Of a DNA stretch of 18,510 nucleotides, positions 6,586-14,257 are shown piece after piece. Numbering within the stretch: the first letter of the stretch is position 1; each line of letters opens with the position of its first letter. This DNA is from CAYTLQ01 sp964438715 (GTDB lineage: Bacteria; Bacteroidota; Ignavibacteria; Ignavibacteriales; Ignavibacteriaceae). The notes beneath the pieces are model-generated. The model did no database searches and had not been told where the DNA came from. It saw nothing but the letters and a program-made list of their open reading frames with translations. The DNA lies in contig CAYTLQ010000294.1 in the NCBI GenBank assembly GCA_964438715.1, positions 1-18,510 of the forward strand, read 5' to 3'. The position numbers and the translations under genes were made by a program.

Positions 6586-8415
6586 TTAATCAAGTACAAA
6601 CTCTTTTCGCCAGTCTTTATTCTCCTGGAAAGGAGGTTGCTCTTCTTTTACCAGCAAATAGTTATTCAAAACGAGCACATCAATATCGGTACGCATAAAA
6701 CAAGTATATGCATCATTCGGTGAGCAAACTATGGGTTCACCCCGCACATTGAAAGATGTATTTACCAGAATAGGACAGCCGGTTTTTTCAAAGAACTTTT
6801 TAATGAGATTGTAATAACGAGGGTTGGTTTCTTTGGAAACCGACTGAATACGGGCAGAGTAATCGACATGAGTTATTGCCGGTACCTCAGAACGCAGAAT
6901 ATTAAGTTTTTCAATACCCCAAAGCGCTTTCTGTTCTTCTGTCATCGGAATTTGCTTTTCCTTTTTAACATCTGCCACCAAAAGCATGTAAGGGCTTGGC
7001 CGGTCAATTTCGAACCATTCTGAAATTTTTTCTTCCAGCACTGAAGGAGCAAATGGACGAAATCCTTCTCTGAATTTTATCTTGATATTCATCGTCTTTT
7101 GCATATCCGGGTTTCGTGGGTCTCCCAATATTGAGCGATTACCAAGCGCCCGTGGTCCAAACTCCATTCTACCCTGAAACCAACCGACGATTTTTCCACT
7201 TATAAGAAATTCTGTAACCGTATTTATCAAGGTGTCATCATCAAGAAATGTGTATGGTAATTGTCTTGAATCTAAGAATGAACGAATCTCAGAATTCGAG
7301 TATCCTATACCGAGATACGATCCCCTCTGATTATCCGGTTTTTCAAAATATTCCCTATTGTTGTTAAGATGTCGGTAATAAGTAAGGTATGCGGCTCCTA
7401 TTGCACCTCCGGCATCTCCTGCCGCAGGTTGAATCCAAATATCATCAAATATATTTTCTCTCAATAATTTACCGTTTGCAACACAATTCAATGCTACACC
7501 ACCGGCAAGACAGAGATTTCTTTGACCGGTTTCTTTTTTAACAGTGCGAGCCATGCGCAACATTATATCTTCTGTTACATCCTGCACCGATCGGGCAAGA
7601 TCCATTTCTTTTTGTGTTAGTTTTGTTTCAGGTATTCTCGGGGGACCACCAAACAGTTTATGGAATTTTTCATTCGTCATTGTAAGACCGGTGCAATAAT
7701 CAAAATATTCCATGTTTAGCCGAAAAGATCCGTCATCCTTAATTTCGATAAGATGGTCGTAAATCGTTGATACATATTTCGGCTCTCCATAAGGAGCCAG
7801 TCCCATAATTTTGTATTCTCCGGAATTTACTTTAAATCCCGTATAGTAAGTGATGGCAGAATAGAGTAACCCAAGAGAATGCGGAAAATGTATTTCTTTA
7901 AGAATTTTTATTGTGTTATCTTTTCCAATTCCGAAAGAAGTTGTCGCCCACTCACCTACCCCATCGATAGTGAGAAACGCCGCTTCCTGATATGGACTCG
8001 CATAAAAAGCAGATGCCGCGTGCGATTCATGATGCTCAGCGAATAACACCGGACCTTTATAGCCCAGCTCTTTTTTTATCAATTCGGGCATCCAAAGTTT
8101 ACTTCCCAGCCACAAAGGCATCGATTTGAGAAACGATGTAATTCCTGAAGGTGCAAATGCAAGATATGTTTCTAAGAGGCGTGAAAATTTTAACAATGGC
8201 TTATCGTAAAATGTAACAAAATCAACCTCATCAATAGAGATTCCTCCTTCCTTAAGGCAGTATTGTGCCGCCTTTAATGGAAAAGATTCGTCATGTTTTT
8301 TTCGCGTAAATCTCTCCTCCTGAGCCGCTGCAATGAGCTTTCCGTCTCTCAGCAGGCATACAGCAGAATCATGATAGAAAGCAGATATACCGAGAATATT
8401 TACTGACTTCTTCAA
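6586..8415 (-). CDS. Carbamoyltransferase, NodU/CmcH/SxtI family
   Basis: This 609-residue enzyme has the standard two-domain layout. An N-terminal Kae1-like ASKHA domain (about 1-350) holds the metal-binding HHESHAASAFYAS (128-140) and GGVALNCVANG (305-315). A C-terminal YrdC-like domain (about 390-590) holds GRMEFGPRALGNRSIL (415-430), FRPFAPS, HVDYSARIQ (516-524) and FNVRGEPIVCSP (555-566). It transfers a carbamoyl group from carbamoyl phosphate, via carbamoyl-adenylate, to a hydroxyl, here most likely of a surface sugar given the neighbours. Only a TTG start is available: two in-frame stops (TAG TAA) stand immediately before it, and the first residues already match the family start. All key motifs look intact. 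The acceptor is unknown. Confidence 0.92.
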   Translation of the reverse strand: MKKSVNILGISAFYHDSAVCLLRDGKLIAAAQEERFTRKKHDESFPLKAAQYCLKEGGISIDEVDFVTFYDKPLLKFSRLLETYLAFAPSGITSFLKSMPLWLGSKLWMPELIKKELGYKGPVLFAEHHESHAASAFYASPYQEAAFLTIDGVGEWATTSFGIGKDNTIKILKEIHFPHSLGLLYSAITYYTGFKVNSGEYKIMGLAPYGEPKYVSTIYDHLIEIKDDGSFRLNMEYFDYCTGLTMTNEKFHKLFGGPPRIPETKLTQKEMDLARSVQDVTEDIMLRMARTVKKETGQRNLCLAGGVALNCVANGKLLRENIFDDIWIQPAAGDAGGAIGAAYLTYYRHLNNNREYFEKPDNQRGSYLGIGYSNSEIRSFLDSRQLPYTFLDDDTLINTVTEFLISGKIVGWFQGRMEFGPRALGNRSILGDPRNPDMQKTMNIKIKFREGFRPFAPSVLEEKISEWFEIDRPSPYMLLVADVKKEKQIPMTEEQKALWGIEKLNILRSEVPAITHVDYSARIQSVSKETNPRYYNLIKKFFEKTGCPILVNTSFNVRGEPIVCSPNDAYTCFMRTDIDVLVLNNYLLVKEEQPPFQENKDWRKEFVLD

Positions 8416-8508
8416 TTACTATGATTTTCTTTCTTTCGTGCCATTATTAAGATAATTTATGCAATGTGCGGGCGAATTTATTAGTTTACCTTAAATTCAA
8501 TAATCTGA

Positions 8509-9102
8509 TTACTCAACTTCCGAAACTTTGCCTGACTCCAATTTGTATTTTTTACCGGACTTTGAGCAAACGGCAATTCCATCAGCATCAAATTTTAATT
8601 TTTGTCCCGCTTCACTCATCCAACCAATAATGCGTGCAGGATTACCTACAACAAGCGCATAATCCGGAACATCTTTTGTTACAACAGAACCAGCACCAAC
8701 AAAAGCATACCTCCCAATGGTATTTCCACAAACAATAGTGCTGTTTGCACCTAATGAAGCGCCTTCTTTTACCAATGTGTAAATATAATATGCTGCCCCA
8801 ACCTGAGGGTATTTACTTCTCGGATCACGGATATTGGTAAAGACCATCGAAGGTCCGCAAAATACATAATCTTCAAGAGTTACTCCCTCGTAAACAGATA
8901 CATTATTCTGAATTTTTACATAGTTGCCAATAGTAACATTGTTTCCAACATTTACATTTTGTCCCAAAACACAGTTGCGTCCAATTTTTGCACCCGACTG
9001 AACATGACTAAAATGCCAGATTTTTGTGTTTTCTCCTATTTCAACATTATCATCAACAACGGCGTATTGGTTAACATAAAATTTTTTTTCATTCTGTGAC
9101 AT
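8509..9102 (-). CDS. Left-handed beta-helix acyltransferase, WbpD/WlbB-like N-acetyltransferase
   Basis: This 197-residue hexapeptide-repeat protein shows left-handed beta-helix coils from about residue 10 to 160. Landmarks are VYEGVTLEDYVFCGPSMVF, the FTNIRDPRS loop, LVKEGASLGANSTIVCG and VVGNPARIIGWMSEAG, ending in a small C-terminal extension (GIAVCSKSGKKYKLE). The pattern is that of WbpD/WlbB, which acetylate the 3-amino group of UDP-2-acetamido-3-amino-2,3-dideoxyglucuronate using acetyl-CoA; the dTDP-amino-sugar acetyltransferases are close relatives. No matching aminotransferase or dehydrogenase (WbpE, WbpA/B) is in the window, so the substrate is inferred only as an amino sugar. The ATG has a strong ribosome binding site (AAAGGA, seven bases away). 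The gene precedes the carbamoyltransferase by 93 bases. Confidence 0.85.
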   Translation of the reverse strand: MSQNEKKFYVNQYAVVDDNVEIGENTKIWHFSHVQSGAKIGRNCVLGQNVNVGNNVTIGNYVKIQNNVSVYEGVTLEDYVFCGPSMVFTNIRDPRSKYPQVGAAYYIYTLVKEGASLGANSTIVCGNTIGRYAFVGAGSVVTKDVPDYALVVGNPARIIGWMSEAGQKLKFDADGIAVCSKSGKKYKLESGKVSEVE

Positions 9103-9125
9103 TTTTTAATCCTTTCTGAATTTTT

Positions 9126-9166
9126 AACTCAGTATTGTTTATTCAAATTAGTGAGTTTGCTGAGTT
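9126..9166. repeat. Short inverted repeat in the acyltransferase leader
   Basis: Within the 186-base gap 9103-9288, AACTCAG (9126-9132) and CTGAGTT (9160-9166) form a 7-bp inverted repeat separated by 27 bases. It begins 24 bases upstream of the acyltransferase start. It could be a weak leader hairpin or operator, or chance in AT-rich DNA. No convincing promoter or terminator is visible in the rest of this gap. Confidence 0.25.
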
Positions 9167-9288
9167 TTGATTGCATTGAACAATTTAATTAGGGTAATTA
9201 ATAGTAAATTTTCGTTCGTGAATATAAAGATTATGTGTTTAGTATTTCAGTTCAACTCCAATGTATTAAAACTTTTTCATCCACTTAT

Positions 9289-11202
9289 TTATTGTAAAGA
9301 TTCTGTATTCTGACTTAGAGTTTTTTTCAGTAATTCAATATCAGAAAGTATTGACTTCTTCACGGCAGGATCGGTACAATGTGGAAGATATCGCTCAAAA
9401 TAATCGAGTGCTTCACGATGCTTACCATTCATATAGTGAATAATACCTAAATTTCGGAATGTTTCGTAATGACGCGGATTAAGTGAAAGAGTCTTTTGAA
9501 AACTCTTCTCTGCATTTTCCAACTTACCCGATTGTCCATACATTAATCCGAGATTATAGTGTATAAGGTAATACTCAGGACGAATTTTTAATGCTCTTTC
9601 ATAATAATGTATCGCCTGATTGAACTCTTTTTTAACAGCATACACATTACCCAATCCCATAAGTGCTGAATATGTCTCCTGAAAACCCAGTGATTTATTG
9701 TATTCCTCCAAAGCTTTATCATACTCATGACGATCAAAATAAGTAGCTCCAAGGTTCAGGTGTGCGTCATAAGGCGTATAATGAAATTTAGGTGTAATAA
9801 ATGCATCAATCAGAAAATACGCTACGACAATAAGTCCTATATTCTTTAACCATTTAGTATTCTTTTCTAAAAGCTTCTGATATACGGTCTCCGCCCCGAT
9901 TGCACCTAATACTATTAATGCCGGCAATACTACCAACCTGAACCTACCTGTCACGAAAAACAAGCTGGTTGCAAAAATCATAGTAATTACAAAACCACTA
10001 ATCAACACATATCGTGCATCTTCAATGCGATATTGCTTGAGTGAAATCAGGAACAATATGAAAACAACCCAGAAACTTATTAATGGCAATTTCAAAACTT
10101 TTGAATACTGCTCCCGCAATAAATAAGGATTCATCACTGAGGACTGTGGATTCTCCTGAGTTCCGATGAATAGAAGTATTTTTGTGAAGAACAATTGCAT
10201 CGTAGTGGCGCTATATTCACTGATAAAATTCAAGGAACGATTAATCCAATAACTATCCGCCTCGGAATGACTGAGATTTTTCCCTACAACCGATTCTGCG
10301 TATTTCTTTCCTGAGATATCTTCATAAAATTCAAATTCATTTGGTGCAATAAACACACCTTGCGCATTTGGATTATTCCCTATCCAAAGATTAATACCCC
10401 CATTTGAGGTAAGAATAACAAACTCATTTCCCCGTATCAGGTTATGTAATGTTAATGGCATAATTGAAAGAATAACGCCCGCTAAAAGAATTCCGATCTT
10501 CCGAAAATCAACGACACCGTTCTTTTTCATGAAATAATAAATTGCACCGATAACAAAAGGTATCAGGAGTAAAGCGCTCCCTCTTATTACAATCAGCAGA
10601 CCTATAATTATTCCTGTCAGAAATAATTTGGTACCTGACCTAAGCAAATCGCTTGTACTAAAGAGAAAAATCAGAAGCGAAGCAATAAACACCTGGATGG
10701 TTTCTGTGAGAAGCAGGTTTGCATATACTATCAACTCAAGACTGAAAGCAAAAAAAATCGCGGCAATTACTGCAGTATTTCTGCCTGCAATATTTTTTGC
10801 CGCAAGATAGATAAAAAGTATTGTAACACTGCTGATTATTACCTGAACCAATCTAATAAGCAAAACAGAGTCATCAGCGATATTCCTCACGATAGCAAGG
10901 AAATAAGGATAAACCGGTGACATGAAAAATACTGAATTGATATATGCGTTATCACCCTTTAATATGCCTGTCGCCCAGTCCCAATAAATCTTACTATCGG
11001 AGAACAAATATTGGTATAATGGAATTTCACTAATCTCGAAGGTAAGAATAATGCGGGGTAATAAAGTTAAAAATATGAGAATACCCATTAATGGGAGATC
11101 TTCTCTGCTAAGACCCTGAAGGTATCTAAATACATTTGAATGTGTACTCTGATGAGAACCCGGATCGTGTTTTTTATTATTTAACTCTGATTTTTTGGAC
11201 AT
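9289..11202 (-). CDS. Polytopic GT39-like glycosyltransferase with C-terminal TPR repeats
   Basis: This 637-residue protein has about 11-12 membrane segments between residues 38 and 468, then a soluble tail of about four tetratricopeptide repeats (roughly 479-612; for example residues 548-580, NLGLMYGQSGKLENAEKSF onward). The membrane part resembles the PMT/ArnT (GT39, PMT_2) group: an Asp-containing first loop (SDSKIYWDWA, 68-77), the LLTET segment near 164-168 and GRFRLVVLPALIVLG near 419-433. Such enzymes use polyprenyl-phosphate sugars to glycosylate lipids or proteins on the periplasmic side. The TPRs should lie on the face opposite or adjacent, depending on helix count, and may recruit partners. 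The start ATG lacks a good ribosome binding site and is overlapped by a small upstream ORF. It heads the surface-glycan locus. Confidence 0.8.
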   Translation of the reverse strand: MSKKSELNNKKHDPGSHQSTHSNVFRYLQGLSREDLPLMGILIFLTLLPRIILTFEISEIPLYQYLFSDSKIYWDWATGILKGDNAYINSVFFMSPVYPYFLAIVRNIADDSVLLIRLVQVIISSVTILFIYLAAKNIAGRNTAVIAAIFFAFSLELIVYANLLLTETIQVFIASLLIFLFSTSDLLRSGTKLFLTGIIIGLLIVIRGSALLLIPFVIGAIYYFMKKNGVVDFRKIGILLAGVILSIMPLTLHNLIRGNEFVILTSNGGINLWIGNNPNAQGVFIAPNEFEFYEDISGKKYAESVVGKNLSHSEADSYWINRSLNFISEYSATTMQLFFTKILLFIGTQENPQSSVMNPYLLREQYSKVLKLPLISFWVVFILFLISLKQYRIEDARYVLISGFVITMIFATSLFFVTGRFRLVVLPALIVLGAIGAETVYQKLLEKNTKWLKNIGLIVVAYFLIDAFITPKFHYTPYDAHLNLGATYFDRHEYDKALEEYNKSLGFQETYSALMGLGNVYAVKKEFNQAIHYYERALKIRPEYYLIHYNLGLMYGQSGKLENAEKSFQKTLSLNPRHYETFRNLGIIHYMNGKHREALDYFERYLPHCTDPAVKKSILSDIELLKKTLSQNTESLQ

Positions 11203-11246
11203 AGCTTCGCAAAGCGAGTTACAAAACCGGAAATAACTCGCTCCAT
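11181..11246 (-). CDS. Possible 21-codon leader ORF overlapping the GT39/TPR start
   Basis: An ATG at 11246 preceded five bases upstream by a near-perfect AAAAGGAG ribosome binding site opens a 21-residue reading frame (MERVISGFVTRFAKLCPKNQ plus S) that stops at 11181. It runs past the ATG of the membrane glycosyltransferase (11202) in another frame. The large gene itself has no comparable binding site, so this frame may be a translated leader that couples initiation. It could equally be a degenerate start region. No homology is recognised. Confidence 0.4.
   Translation of the reverse strand: MERVISGFVTRFAKLCPKNQS
11213..11242 (-). promoter_or_regulatory. Hairpin in the leader of the GT39/TPR gene
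   Basis: AGCGAGTTA (11213-11221) and TAACTCGCT (11234-11242) form a perfect 9-bp inverted repeat with a 12-base loop. In the minus-strand transcript it lies inside the small leader ORF, ending 11 bases before the ATG of the glycosyltransferase. Ribosomes translating the leader would melt it, which suggests translational control or coupling. No T-run follows, so it is not a terminator. No effector or regulator is evident. Confidence 0.45.
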
Positions 11247-11501
11247 AGATTCTCCTTTTATGAGGATATTCTTATAAAAAACAATCTTAAATATAAAGAT
11301 CTTTGATAAGCTGAACAATCTTCAGCAATTTTCAAAAAATTCATTAGAAGTGGATTTATGTTTTAGAGTGTCTCTTTGTAAGAAAAATACAGTTGCACAA
11401 CAGAAAGAATTGTTGCCTGGCATCTCTCTCCCCATACTCACAAATTAGTTTGTAAAGTAAAGGTAATTGGTAATTCTTTCAGGTCTTTTTTGCGACTCTT
11501 C

Positions 11502-12884
11502 CTATAACAGTGAGCCGCTGAGAAATAACATTGCCAAAGAAAAGTAAATAACTAATCCGGTAACATCTACTAAAGTCGCCACAAAGGGTGCGGATGCAGT
11601 TGCCGGGTCGAAACCAAGTTTTTTTAGTATGAGTGGAAGAATTGAGCCGATAATAGTACCCCACATTACTACTCCTATTAATGCAAACGAAACTGATAAA
11701 CCAATACCAATCCAGTGAACACCATAAGCATCAAATGCCAATTCACCGATAAAAATCCTTAGCATACCCAAAACAGCAAGCACAGTACCAAGAATGAGAC
11801 CGGTCGAAAACTCTCTCCGTAATATAAAGAACCAGTCCTTAACAGTAATCTCACCCAATGCCAGGGCCCTTATTACAAGTGTAGTTGCCTGAGAGCCGGC
11901 ATTTCCGCCGCTGGAAATAATTAATGGAACAAATAGCGCGAGGACAACAGCTTTCTGAATTTCATGTTCAAAAAATCCCATAGCAGATGCAGTAAGTAAT
12001 TCTCCGATGAACAGGATACTTAACCAGCCGGCTCTCTTTTTTACCATTTCCCAGAGTGGTGTAGTAGAATATGGTTCATCAAGCGCTTCAACCGCACCGA
12101 GTTTTTGAATATCTTCAGTTGCCTCTTCTTCAGCCACATCAAGCACATCATCAACGGTAACTATACCTATGAGTATTCCGTTCTCATTTGTAACGGGCAG
12201 TGCAACCCGGTCGTATTTTTTAAAGACCTCTACAGCGGCTTCCTGATCGTCATTCACTTTAAGATGAACAAAATTACCATCCATCAACTCTTCAACTTTT
12301 TGCTCAAGAGGTGCTAAAAGTATTTGCCGTATTTTGATATCATCTATCAGTAAACCATTTTTATCAACGACATAAATAATATTAAGTGTTTCACTGTTCT
12401 TTCCGTGGGCACGAATATGCTGCATTACCTTCTCAACTGTCCAATCCTGCTCTACTGCTATGTAGTCAGGGGTCATAAGTCTGCCAATCGAGTTCTCCGG
12501 ATATCCTAGTAACTTTTGCGCTACCATTCGTTCTTCCGGGCTGAGTAACAGGAGAAGTTGCTTGGTAATATTTGCAGGCATTTCTTCTAAGAGCGCAGTT
12601 CTATCATCAGCAGACATGTCGTTGAGTACCGCCGCTACCTCTTCTTTTCCCAGTGCCTTTAGGAGATCAATCTGTACATCAACATCAAGATATTCAAAAA
12701 TGTCTGTTTGGATTGAAGCAGGCATTAACCGAAACAGAATAGCCTGATCTGTTATATGGGGTAATTCATTTATTAAATCCGCAATGTCGGTAGGTGTCCA
12801 CTCAAGTAGTACTTCTTTAAGAGCGCTGAATTCTCTCTTTTCAATCAATTCGAGAACTTCTGGCTGCAGTATTTGAACAATCAT
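11502..12884 (-). CDS. mgtE: Magnesium transporter MgtE
   Basis: This 460-residue protein has the full MgtE layout: an alpha-helical N-domain (about 1-130) with superhelical repeats such as LPHITDQAILFRLMP, two CBS domains (about 137-195 and 200-258, with GRLMTPDYIAVEQDWTV and IVTVDDVLDV), a plug-helix region, and five membrane helices (about 285-460). The pore signature PLIISSGGNAGSQATT spans 320-335, and the ion-site region DPATASAPFVATLVDVTG (426-443) contains the conserved Asp440. MgtE is a homodimeric, Mg2+-gated channel importing Mg2+ and sometimes Co2+; the N and CBS domains close the pore when cytoplasmic Mg2+ is high. Length is normal. The gene stands between two operons, 170 bases after the ligase operon and 299 before the glycan locus, with no obvious functional tie to either. 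Confidence 0.96.
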   Translation of the reverse strand: MIVQILQPEVLELIEKREFSALKEVLLEWTPTDIADLINELPHITDQAILFRLMPASIQTDIFEYLDVDVQIDLLKALGKEEVAAVLNDMSADDRTALLEEMPANITKQLLLLLSPEERMVAQKLLGYPENSIGRLMTPDYIAVEQDWTVEKVMQHIRAHGKNSETLNIIYVVDKNGLLIDDIKIRQILLAPLEQKVEELMDGNFVHLKVNDDQEAAVEVFKKYDRVALPVTNENGILIGIVTVDDVLDVAEEEATEDIQKLGAVEALDEPYSTTPLWEMVKKRAGWLSILFIGELLTASAMGFFEHEIQKAVVLALFVPLIISSGGNAGSQATTLVIRALALGEITVKDWFFILRREFSTGLILGTVLAVLGMLRIFIGELAFDAYGVHWIGIGLSVSFALIGVVMWGTIIGSILPLILKKLGFDPATASAPFVATLVDVTGLVIYFSLAMLFLSGSLL

Positions 12885-12906
12885 TTTTCACACCATATTA
12901 TGGAGT

Positions 12907-12960
12907 TGGAAAATTCGCCGGAATTTCATTTGGCATTCATAACCAATTGAAAATTTTCCA
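12907..12960 (-). promoter_or_regulatory. Structured leader upstream of mgtE
   Basis: TGGAAAATT (12907-12915) and AATTTTCCA (12952-12960) form a perfect 9-bp inverted repeat, and a second, imperfect set of arms inside (about 12920-12932 with 12941-12952) could extend the hairpin. It sits 23 bases before the mgtE ATG. Two smaller hairpins lie further upstream (12970-12991; 13018-13024 with 13036-13042). The sequence does not show the conserved M-box (ykoK) magnesium riboswitch core that I would expect. A regulatory role is therefore only inferred from position and structure. Confidence 0.35.
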
Positions 12961-13054
12961 TTACTGGTAACCGACCGGCACTGAAATCGGTCTATCTTTA
13001 TTTTATAATTTCAACTTTACAGATATATCCCTTTCATCTGTACAATTGAATTAC

Positions 13055-14233
13055 TTATCCGTGAAATGCTAAACTCGAACCAACCCAGGTTTTATTTTTA
13101 TTAAAGTCAACTCCCATCATTTTCCCTTTACTCATTCGAATGAGGTTATTAACCAGAAGAGGCTCGTCATTCCACAAAAACATCATCCTTATCTCAACGC
13201 GGGAATAATCATCCGGAGTCTGAATAAGTGGTGCATATTCCACTTTCTTCTGGAGAATATAATTCTCTTTATCGGAAATTACATCAAGTTTTTCCCTTGT
13301 CGGTTCGACATCAACCCCAAGCCCGGCAAATGAAAATAAGGGTTTTAACACATAATTACTTAAGTCATCAGGATATTCAGTACAGGAAGCTAGAGAAAAA
13401 CAGTCCGGAACATATTTACCTTTCAGATAAGGCAATGTATGTTTACTGATTTTGTAAAACCAATTTGGGTGTCCGGCCCATGATACATCAAGCTCATCAC
13501 GGTAATCAAAATTGAGAGTGATATTTTTGCGAACAAGTTCATCAATAATTGTACGATTGTAAATTCTTTCTATCCAGACTTTTTTTCCTGAATCATCTTT
13601 ATAAAAAAGCTTTTTACCATCTTTATAGATATGGGTAATATCAACAGTTTTTATTCCTGTAAGTCTTTCAGTTGCCGCAAAATCAATTCTGGTTTTTTGT
13701 AATGTCGGTGTTATCTCCATCAGAATAGTATCATCGGCAGAATAATTACCCAGAATGCTCTTTTTTAATTCTTCTGCATAACTTGAGAAAGAAAAACCGG
13801 AAAAGAATGAGGTAAATTCACGCGTAATGGGAAAATATTTTTGAATAGCTTCCAGCAAATAATATTGAAAACCATATAATGAGGGAAACCCTTGTAATTC
13901 AATTAATTGTGGTCGTAAAACACCTTCCTCCACCTGAGCAATGGCAAAATCAATTTGAAGAAATAGTGGATGTGAGTCCTCTTTCGGTACTTCAAACTGT
14001 GATGGAACTGCATTTCTGCAATGAACATGAAACTCCGGACTCCGTAATTGCTCAATAATATCTGAGCATGCGTGTGTCAACTCTGCATACATCTCATCTG
14101 ACAGGAAAAGCGGAGTTTCTGATACTCTGAAGTCAGCAGGGTAAGGCAACACAGTGTTAAGATATGCAATGAATTCATTGTAAACCGATTCAGAAAAGAA
14201 ATTATTGAATTGTCGTCGAAGTACTTTAATCAT
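13055..14233 (-). CDS. Probable circularly permuted ATP-grasp ligase, uncharacterised
   Basis: I do not recognise a named family for this 392-residue protein, but the order of motifs suggests a circularly permuted ATP-grasp of the glutathionylspermidine-synthase type. QIDFAI (93-98) with IELQGFPSLYGFQ (111-123) occupies the place of the metal-binding Asp and Glu-x-Asn motifs and comes before the nucleotide loop. VLKPLFSFAGLGV (295-307), with Lys297, looks like the ATP-binding lysine and glycine loop. YILQKKVEY (325-333) and VEIRMMFLW (346-354) fit the later ATP-grasp strands. ERIYNRTIIDEL (222-233) is also reminiscent of these enzymes. Such proteins form amide bonds from a carboxylate, ATP and an amine. 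It is last in a five-gene operon with two other ligases, 24 bases after the amidotransferase gene. Its ribosome binding site is weak. Confidence 0.6.
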   Translation of the reverse strand: MIKVLRRQFNNFFSESVYNEFIAYLNTVLPYPADFRVSETPLFLSDEMYAELTHACSDIIEQLRSPEFHVHCRNAVPSQFEVPKEDSHPLFLQIDFAIAQVEEGVLRPQLIELQGFPSLYGFQYYLLEAIQKYFPITREFTSFFSGFSFSSYAEELKKSILGNYSADDTILMEITPTLQKTRIDFAATERLTGIKTVDITHIYKDGKKLFYKDDSGKKVWIERIYNRTIIDELVRKNITLNFDYRDELDVSWAGHPNWFYKISKHTLPYLKGKYVPDCFSLASCTEYPDDLSNYVLKPLFSFAGLGVDVEPTREKLDVISDKENYILQKKVEYAPLIQTPDDYSRVEIRMMFLWNDEPLLVNNLIRMSKGKMMGVDFNKNKTWVGSSLAFHG

Positions 14234-14257
14234 TGTTTATTCTGTTTAAGTTTTCAG

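Noticed and set aside
11360..11460. Possible terminator after mgtE (small GCAACA/TGTTG hairpin)
   Set aside because: The stem is about five pairs with a bulge and the T-run is interrupted and distant, so it is too weak to call.
11479..11664. 61-codon minus-strand frame overlapping the end of mgtE
   Set aside because: It is an out-of-frame reading of the conserved mgtE ion-site region and has no binding site.
12885..13054. M-box magnesium riboswitch upstream of mgtE
   Set aside because: Position and hairpins are suggestive, but the conserved M-box core sequence is not seen.
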